NCBI GenBank assembly: GCA_964036275.1 | Contig: OZ038437.1 | Span: 5,291,241 to 5,355,240, forward strand | DNA from: Litoditis marina | Lineage: Eukaryota > Nematoda > Chromadorea > Rhabditida > Rhabditidae | Length of the DNA: 64,000 bases | Reading direction: 5' to 3' | Part shown: positions 56,501 to 64,000 of the stretch, one piece after another | Numbering within the stretch: the first letter of the stretch is position 1 | Layout of the letters: each line of letters opens with the position of its first letter | Position numbers and translations under genes: made by a program | The notes under the pieces: model-generated | Told to the model about the DNA's origin: nothing | The model's input: the letters and a program-made list of their open reading frames with translations, nothing else | Database searches by the model: none

Positions 56501-59500
56501 GACCATAGCCTGTTAATTACAAATTCGCGTTTGGTCGAAACTGTATTGCAACAAATCTAGAGATATAGTGTGCCCAGAAGAGACGTCAGACGACGAGGGG
56601 GAAAGTCAATATATATATGACAGCCACGCTGTATAAACCGTAATTTACTGTTTTGCAACGACGCGTGTTCTGAGTAACTTACTGTGTTTTCACATTATTG
56701 ATTTTGGGACTGAATACGATACGTTCTGTGGCCGTATTCACCAAGATCCCGGGAAGGTGAAAAAGCTTCCCGCGCCTCTGGACCCTCCTCACCAGTACAC
56801 TGTTTTTGTGCTCTACCTTCCCGCGGGGAGGTATTTTAGCTTCCCGAAGATTGTTGAATACGGCCACTGTACTAATGTGCATGTGTGTCTGTGGTGAGAG
56901 TTTCAACCCATTGCAAATCACTCTTGATCTAAATTGGAATCACGCTATATATAAGAGGCGTCCATTTAAATAGTTTTTCAAAATTCAAATATTATGCCAA
57001 TCTGGTCATTTTTTCGTGGAGCATGTTTCCATCAAATTTCGCACAATTCTGACCACATCTTCGGTTTCTAGTCAGAAAACTTACTGACAACTGTCAGAAG
57101 TGAAAACTGGCTTTTTGACGCCGGTCAATTGATATTCTGGTTTTTTTGGCATTCGTCAATGAATTGCCTCGTTCATTCTGTGTAATTTTGACCACTGTCA
57201 GAATGTTTGCGGGATCGAACCTGCGGGCGCCAGGGCAAAAGGCAGACACACTGCCACTGCGCTATCGGGCCAGTAGTTAGGGCATCGACTGTCGCGGATA
57301 TAACATGCGCCAGCCAAATCGTACTGATCGCTCATATAACGAGACAGATTTGAATAATGAAAACTAATGAGATCGATGAATTAAATAAGTAACCGGGTTT
57401 ATTTGGTACCCTTACCAGTTTTTAGTAAACTAATCTTTAGGTTACCGCAGTAGGTAACCGCGTGGTAACCTGAAATGAGAAATCGGTTACCTGTTAGTTT
57501 TTCATTTTGGTTTTACCGTTTATTTGTACAGTAACCAAAATAAAGTTTCGGGTTACCAACCGGTTACCTATGTGGCAACCTGAAATATTACCAAAAACCG
57601 GTAAAGTTATCAAGAAACCCGGTTGCTTATGAAATTGACCAATAAAAACGAAATGAACTTTTTTAAATTAATTTTCTCGACATTAAAAAGAAGTCCGCGG
57701 GGGTCTAGGGGTCACCCCCAGCTAACGTGGCCCGCGGCTTAACGCGCTCCCGGCATGACTTACAGAAACTCGCGCACCTACTCAGTAGCCGCTGTAGCGT
57801 ATTGGTTAGCGCCTGCGCTTTTGAACTGACGGGGTCAGGTTCGATTCCCGGCTGAGACAGGTGGTTTGCAAATACAGTTTTGACAGTGGTCAGTTTCAGT
57901 ATGCGAGTAACTGACGATTGTCAAAAGTAATGTGTAAAATAATGACCGTTGTCAGACTTCAAGAAAATAATTGACCCTCGTCATTTATTTGGACAATAAA
58001 GTCTGCGAAACGGAACCAGAAAGTGACCATATTCTAAGTTTCTCGGCAATAAATAAAAAATTGACCAGATTTGCATAATATTTGATTTTTGAAAAACTAT
58101 TTAAATGGATGCCTCTTATATGGTGTGCCGAGTTAATAGCAAACGAATTCAACACGAAATTAGCGGCAGATCACGTTTCACTTCACGTATCAACTGAACA
58201 TTAAAGTTCCTTCAAGGTTCTGTCGAAGTTGGCTTCGATTGGAGACGAGACATCTGATATCTCTTCTGTACTTCAAGACCTATTCAAGGACAGTGTGACT
58301 GTCAAAAAACTCCTGAAATCAACACCCTCGGTGAGTATCATATGGAATCTGGTTTGACATCGAGTTTATTATAGAAATATAGTTAGTGACAGTTTTTAAC
58401 ACCGTAGAAATAGTGATGTTAGGATTTGGCGGTTCTGTTCTGACCCTAGAATGGTGGTTACGTAAGTTGTCTCTCAATTTTTACACTCTGAGGTGTACAC
58501 CATTAAAAACAAATTCAAAATCTTCAGGTGGAATCATAGGTAAATTAAATACCCGTCAAATTGGCGGTGACCTAGGCATATTGTTGACTATTTTCTGAAA
58601 CTCCCGCTCATTTTCAGAATCGAGACTGTCTGAAATGCAATCAATTTTAGTTGCACTGGCGTTGAACTATTTTACCTAGGCGTGGAATTCGCAGCCTTTT
58701 CAAGTTTTGAGATATACGGTAACGGAGCGAAATCTGCGAAATGAATGAATACATATGAAACAAGATATATTGCTTGTTTAGGTACAATCTGCTCTGTTGT
58801 CCGTGGCTCTTCATCTGACAGACTCGGTACAGGTTCGTTTGGTCAATTTTTCTCGAACTATGTGACGATACATACACCAGCTGACTTTTGTGAGCGGCCC
58901 TCCCTCCATGATACCCGATTTTTCTACAATCGGGTCCCCTCTTACCTACTTGGTCGGAAAACGGTGTATTTGGTTGAAACCCCAATTTTGAGTCCCGATT
59001 ATTCAAATTTCCAAATTTTGTGACCCAATTTAAAAAGAAACCTTTCACACACCGCGAAGGGCTTCCAACTGAGAGAGGATTGCGAACGATCTTTATGGAA
59101 AGGTGCGAGTCACCACAACCCCAACATTTCATACTTAAATACCGGTAATTTCACGAAAAACATAATTCTGAGATGGAGTAGAGCACTGGGCAACTAATAA
59201 CAAACTAGTATAAGTATTACGTCAGTATGTTACAGACGATCGTGGACTCCCCACTGGCGTTGTTCATTGTGAACAGCATGGACTCGCTAGATGCGGCCAT
59301 TGGAAAAGCAGCATTTACCGCTTTCGTGCAGCTGGCACATGAGGATAGGTGGGTGGCAGGAATGAAATAGGGGGGGGGTGAAAGTAAAAAGTTTGGTGTA
59401 ACAAGTTTACTAGTTTACCCAAATTTCGCAGAGTCAAAACCATTTAGTGAGATTTCGCATCGCTGGAAAAGATTGCGTTCATATAAGGATTGGTGGGTGG

Positions 59501-62500
59501 CAGGAATGAAAAAAGGGGAGGCGTTTCGATTGAAATACGCGAAATTCCATAATTTTGGTAAAAAAATTACAAGTTTTGTGAATTTTCGCCTCGATAGGAA
59601 AGGCAGCATTTACTGCATTCGTGCAGCTGGCACATGATGAGAGGTGGGTGGCACCGAAATAATATATAAACTTCAATGTATGTGTAAAGTAAAATCTGAA
59701 AGTGGAATGTTTTGCGAATATTCATATCGATTTCAGATTCTATGCCAAGATCGATTTGAAGAAAGCCATCATTCCCAAGGTGCTAAATGTTGTCCGAAAG
59801 AAGTTGGGGTAAGTACCTTGTAAGGTTTGAGTGGTGAATGCCAATTCGTTTCAACGTTAACGCAACCACATTTACTACAACGAATATTAAATAAGAAAGC
59901 AAATTCCGATTAGTACAGGTCAAATTTATTGATTCTCCATAAAACGCAAGATGAATAGTTTTCTGAAAATTCCTTTTTTTTTTACCCGAATTGCCAAAGT
60001 TGGGGATGGGGTTGCTTGGAGCTATTTCACCCTGCTCATCGTATTTTCAGCCACTGGAACCACTGCTCGACCTTCCTTCTTCCCACCATGGCTGTGATTC
60101 TGGATCGACTAGACAGCGACGCTGACAAACTGGGATTCGTCACGGCGTTCCTGGAGTCCTTCTTGGATCAGATGCCATTTGAGGTGGGACACGTGTCTCA
60201 ATATTGGAGACGTGACTAAATCTTTGTCGTAGTTGGATCTTGATACCCGTCACAATGTACAAGTTTCGACCGCAAAGCAGAGGGATCAAACTACAAACTC
60301 AATAGCCTTAAAAGAATTACCGTAGCAATTTGGGTCATGAGAGGGCGGAAGTGTGTTTTAGGTCTCTTATTGTGGTGTACTTGCTTGTCTCATTGATCAG
60401 AGACGGCCACAAAACAAGTTGACAACACCAGCTAGGCGAAATAAACGTATGAAGGATTAAGCATTGACTAAGAATGTGATGGACGTCTGAATTCAGATGA
60501 CGTCCCTGATTCCACTCTGGTCGACGTCGTTGGCCGAGTGTGTCAAGTGTGCCCTGACCAAGCTGCCCGGAGAGAAAACGGCCGAGAAGTGTTCCGCTTT
60601 GGTCAGTTATTGATATTAAACGTAAGGCGACTTTGTTTGACACAAAAATTGATAGGAATTTAGGTGTTCTTCTGAACAATCCAACTACGAAACTGGGTGG
60701 ATGGCTGGTATGGTTTTCACCAGTTGAAGAAGACTAGTTTTGAAATTAGGGTAGTTCAAAATCCTGATTCAGATGAAAAACTGGTGATTCTATGGACCAT
60801 CCAACAAAGTGACCCTATGTTTGATTGATATATAATTTGTTTGGTACGTACACTACCTTATTGGTAGATGTGGAATTTCAGTTTACTCGTCATTTACATG
60901 TAATCACAGGCCGGGACAAACATAGGAGCTTAATTTGCATGTAATATCTCGAGGTAAAGTATTTTGAAGGAACTGGTTACTGGTATTAGTCACGTGTTAG
61001 GTTCAGTCACGTGTTTTACAAAGTATCTGGCAATAACCTTCATCTTTTCCCAGTTGATTTCCGCTATTGACACTGCTGAAGGTTAGAGGAGTCAAAGGAT
61101 TATAACCTGACCTCATTATAAACTATTACATTGACTTATTACGTATTTTTACCCAATTCCAATTGTTTTCTGCTATTTATGGATTTATCTCTTCACATGG
61201 TTAGGTAAAACTTGTATTTCCAGTTGATTTCCGCAATTTACACCTCCGTAGGGGAATCAGAGGACGTTAACATTTGCCGCTAACCTTAAATTAGTCTTAG
61301 CTTGACAAAAGTGACCTTAAACCTTAAATTCACCTTAACTTAAGATACCCTGATCTCTAAACTTATTTCCAGTTGATTTCCGCTATTGACACCGCTGAAG
61401 GGGAGTCTGGAGAAGTCCAATCTAACCTTGTGGACCTGGTTCATTGGATCTGTGCCAAGGCGGCATTCCAGCCACACCAGCTGGCACATTTCATCGACCT
61501 TCTGCAGTTGAATTTGATCAACAAGGTGGGCAAATGTGGTTATAAAGAGTTACACCATTATTATTGTAGTTAGATGTCAGTATGCGGTGACAGAAAACTA
61601 CAAACACAGAGGTTTACAGCTAGATGTACATAGAATTTTGTTCAATAAGGTGGAGGGGGGGGGGGGGGGGGTAGGTTAAGACTTGTCATTTGTGAACATT
61701 GTGAAAAAATTTCTCTGTAGAGCAAACTGTGATTTCCTCTCCTGAGAACTTGGGGTGTTTAGAAAATCAAACCAGAAATGAAGTTCTCGACAAGTGAACA
61801 TTCAGAAGAAAAATCAAGGGACTATAAGATTCTGAAAGGGGGGATTCTGGGTGATCGAGTAAACGTGGGCTCAAAAGGGCCGCGAATCTGACATGTCTGA
61901 CAATTGTGACATCAGTTTTAATAATAAAGTTTTCTACTTTTCTCTTATAATATCAGTTATCACTTATATTATCATGAACAGTTTGAAACACTGTCTCTTG
62001 TAATGTTTAACTTATATTGTTCTTCTATATTCTATTTATTGATTCCTTCAGCGTCCCTCGACGGACCGGCTGCTCTCGCTCCTCTTCGCTCCCTCCTGCT
62101 GGGAGCTGCGTCATCTCCACGTGGGAGTACTGCGAGTTCCTCCCATCATCTCCTCGTTCCTCAATCCCCTCACTAGTTGTAGTGACGAGTACTTCCGATA
62201 TGTGGCCAAGGTTCGTTTGTTGTTTTGTAGTTTGACCTCGAAACTGTATTTTGATCTTGAGACCTGTAGTGAGAATACTACCGATAGCTGAGGTAAATGT
62301 TCTGTATATTGATCTAGGAACTATAGTTTGGTCTCGACACCTCATCAATTTTAGTGCGGAGTACTATAGATATGTGGTCAAGGACTCAACGTTGGTGCAT
62401 TGTATAATTATTGTAGGTTTGTATTCAGGGGTGACCACAAGTTGCACGCGTGCCACATTTTTAGGTGGGGGGGGGGGGGGTCTTACAGTCCGAAAATTAA

Positions 62501-64000
62501 AAAAAAGGTGGTTTTTGCCGATTTTCGTGAAAATCCCGCAATTTTGAAGTATGATTTCGTTTTTTTCGACGAAGTTCTATTTTGTAAGAGGGAGGGGTCG
62601 TACCGCTGGTAGGGTCGGTCAACTTTTTGATCACCCCTGTTTGTATTGTCTGTTGTGAGGGTTGGGGTTTGCGATAGCCATTTTGTTGGACTCGCAACCG
62701 TTTCTGGATTCATAAAAAAAGTTTATTCAGTCCCTCATCAGTTGTAGTGACGAGTACTACCGATAGGTGGCCAAGGTGAGGGAATCCTCTGTGAGCTCAT
62801 ACACCCGTTAGGTGCGATCATTTCACAAAAAAGGTACTGTTTCCTAAGCTAAATACATTAAACTTGGAACTTTATTATTTCATAAACTTCTACATGTTGT
62901 ACATACATAATAATACTGATACATATAATGTGTATTTTCAGGAGCTGGACCTGGTGCGTGCCATCTGCAGCCATCACCCGGCTCTGCGCGGAGGAGAGGA
63001 GTGCGGTGTGGCGGCGGCGGTGGTGGTTAGGGCATTGGAGGATGGGTACAGGGATCAGAATGTTCTGAGGGTGGGTTAACTATGTATTATAAGAGAGAGA
63101 GAGAGAAGTGGGGGAGAGAGACAACGAGAGGAGGAAGAGATAGAGAGAGGAGTGCGGTGTGGCGGCGGTGATGGTGGTTAGGGCATTGGAGGATGGGTAC
63201 AGGGATCAGAATGTTCTGAGGGTGGGTTAACTATGTATTATAAGAGAGAGAGAGAGAAGTGGGGGAGAGAGACAACGAGAGGAGGAAGAGATAGAGAGAG
63301 AGGAGTGCGGTGTGGCGGTGGTGGTTAGGGCATTGGAGGATGGGTACAGGGATCAGAATGTTCTAAGGGTGGGTTAACTATGTATTATAAGAGAGAGAGA
63401 GAAGTGGGGAAAGAGACAACGAGAGGAGGAAGAGATAGAGAGAGAGAGGGACGAGTGTGGCGGCGGTGGTTAGGATGGCTACAGGGATCAGACTGTTCTC
63501 AGGGTGAGTGGCCGTATCCACCAATAAGTTTTACCTCTCTCGGGAGCGTTTTTAGGCTCCCGGGAACAGAATATCAACCAAATTTGCTCTCCCGGGAGCG
63601 GTTTTACGCTGAGAGGAAACATTGTTGGTGGATACGGCCACTGTACGGTACGGGTATTCTACAAAATATTGTTTTTGGCGAGACGCCGGCGAGTCAAGTT
63701 TTGCTGCCCCCCCCCCCCTTGGCGATGACGTCGCCGGCGACACGTCGCTGAAGAACATATAGCATATGATTTCCACACACCACTGAGGTGGGAGTGGTCG
63801 TTGAAATAATGCAGTTTTCGATTTTAACGCTAATTTCGTTGTTCTGAATCAAAAAGGTGTAAACTTGCCTGGGTTCCGCGAAAATCAGCTTTTTTGGAAT
63901 TTTGTATCTTTCAAGGTGGTTAATATTTGATTAGTTTTCAAGACGGCCGACGCGAACCTGAAGCATTGTCTGTTGGCGGCGGCGTCGCGAGCCAGCGACA
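53560..64000 (+). CDS. LTN1: Listerin (RQC E3 ubiquitin ligase), N-terminal part; continues beyond window
   Basis: Eighteen phase-compatible exons: 53560-53595, 53808-53883, 54213-54325, 54609-54707, 54987-55079, 55694-55798, 56094-56176, 56420-56480, 58217-58330, 58782-58832, 59236-59348, 59737-59808, 60051-60183, 60497-60601, 61373-61525, 62052-62210, 62942-63070 and 63943-64000 (cut by the window end). The conserved listerin N-terminus is visible: a basic MSKPQRRKGNAK, AHLLASSG, FIGFDG, then ILKKLSKKDPQTREKAL, followed by HEAT-like helical repeats. The C-terminal RWD and RING domains must lie outside. Listerin ubiquitinates nascent chains stuck on 60S ribosomal subunits, with NEMF/Rqc2. 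The start lies nine codon-free bases after CTCTTTCAG, a good trans-splice acceptor. The exon at 62942 is followed by tandem copies of its own end and donor. Several introns carry exon echoes. Confidence 0.87.
56728..56867. mobile_element. Palindromic MITE, GTGGCCGTATTCACCAA family, copy 2
   Basis: Close copy of the element at 5668 (same CGCGCCTCTGGACCCTCCTC centre), in an LTN1 intron. Confidence 0.88.
57207..57271 (-). repeat. tRNA-like segment 6
   Basis: Minus strand TAGCGCAGTGG and GGTTCGATCCC. Left member of the mirrored pair in the 1.2-kb element. Confidence 0.65.
57390..57645. mobile_element. GGTTACC-rich inverted element, copy 4, nested
   Basis: Ends AAGTAACCGGGTTTATTTGG and CAAGAAACCCGGTTGCTTAT. 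It sits in the middle of the larger element at 56947-58122. Confidence 0.75.
57783..57860 (+). repeat. tRNA-like segment 7
   Basis: Plus strand TAGCGTATTGGTTAGCGCC and GGTTCGATTCC. Right member of the mirrored pair. Confidence 0.65.
59466..59655 (+). pseudogene. Two echoes of the end of an LTN1 exon
   Basis: The segment at 59595-59655 copies GGAAAAGCAGCATTTACCGC and the rest of the exon through its GTGGGTGGC donor. A shorter one near 59480-59515 copies AGGTGGGTGGCAGGAATGAA. Confidence 0.9.
61052..61262 (+). pseudogene. Two echoes of the start of LTN1 exon 61373-61525
   Basis: CCAGTTGATTTCCGCTATTG at about 61052 and CCAGTTGATTTCCGCAATTT at about 61222 repeat the acceptor and first ~30 coding bases. 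The first hits a stop after GAAGGT. Confidence 0.9.
62258..62776 (+). pseudogene. Three echoes of the end of LTN1 exon 62052-62210
   Basis: Near 62262-62295, 62350-62385 and 62729-62776. The last is clearest: AGTTGTAGTGACGAGTACTA, then CCGATAGGTGGCCAAGGTGA, against the exon's SCSDEYFRYVAK coding end. Confidence 0.88.
63071..63505 (+). repeat. Tandem array repeating the end and donor of LTN1 exon 62942-63070
   Basis: Units begin at the exon's GTGCGGTGTGGCGGCGG part, run through GGGATCAGAATGTTCTGAGG with the GTGGGT donor, and end in a GAGAGAGA tract. The marker GATGGGTAC sits at 63041, 63192 and 63339, with a decayed unit near 63474 (periods 151, 147, 135). Each later unit retains a donor. Confidence 0.93.
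63508..63641. mobile_element. Palindromic MITE, GTGGCCGTATCCACCAA subfamily
   Basis: Same terminal design with a different interior (TCTCCCGGGAGCG). It lies in the LTN1 intron right after the tandem exon copies. Confidence 0.82.

Larger units (their letters stand above)
56947..58122. mobile_element. ~1.2-kb inverted-repeat element with two mirrored tRNA-like modules
   Basis: Left end ATAAGAGGCGTCCATTTAAA matches the complement of the right end (TTTAAATGGATGCCTCTTAT). The match continues through a TTTTTCAAAATTCAAATATT-like part to TCTGGTCA. Both arms then share GTCAGA/GACCACTGTCA motifs and reach a tRNA-like segment about 260 bp from each end (57207-57271 on -, 57783-57860 on +). The centre holds a nested GGTTACC element. 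No transposase is present. It fills much of one LTN1 intron. Confidence 0.75.

Overview
The window reads as nuclear DNA of a nematode, most like a Caenorhabditis-type rhabditid. Genes are split into many short exons. Introns are GT-AG, and most 3' splice sites end in the nematode-style TTTCAG or TTTCCAG. Three genes are clear homologues of conserved eukaryotic proteins. I cannot name the species. No bacterial, viral or organellar genes are visible.

Layout from left to right. 458-4131 (+) is the 3' part of an Ariadne-1 RBR ubiquitin ligase. 5537-13842 (+) is a complete 14-exon gene for the U4/U6 snRNP splicing factor PRP31. 14787-17375 (+) is a 5-exon gene for a small basic protein of about 190 aa that I do not recognise. 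17376-24971 is a long transposon-rich stretch with two possible orphan terminal exons. 24972-29496 (+) is a 5-exon gene for a secreted cysteine-containing protein of 175 aa. 30976-52032 (-) is a 21-kb gene of at least 32 short exons for an unrecognised, largely disordered, probably nuclear protein of about 1,560 aa. 53560 to the window end (+) is the N-terminal part of Listerin (LTN1), the ribosome-associated quality-control E3 ligase. The last two genes are divergently arranged around a gap of about 1.5 kb.

The genes do not form an obvious pathway, although two of the three recognised ones are ubiquitin ligases. Most of the DNA is intron or spacer filled with short inverted-repeat elements. 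At least ten families can be told apart by eye. They include a hAT-like family whose 8-bp target duplication is proven by an empty site inside the window, a MULE-like foldback with a 9-bp duplication, several palindromic 115-240 bp families, tRNA-like modules with intact Pol III box A and B motifs, a GGCGCC-rich 140-bp satellite, and a perfect 149-bp inverted repeat.

The most unusual signal is what I call exon echoes. In all six genes, introns next to an exon carry decayed partial copies of that exon, usually including its splice junction. I count about thirty. Two of them have grown into tandem arrays that repeat an exon end together with its splice donor.
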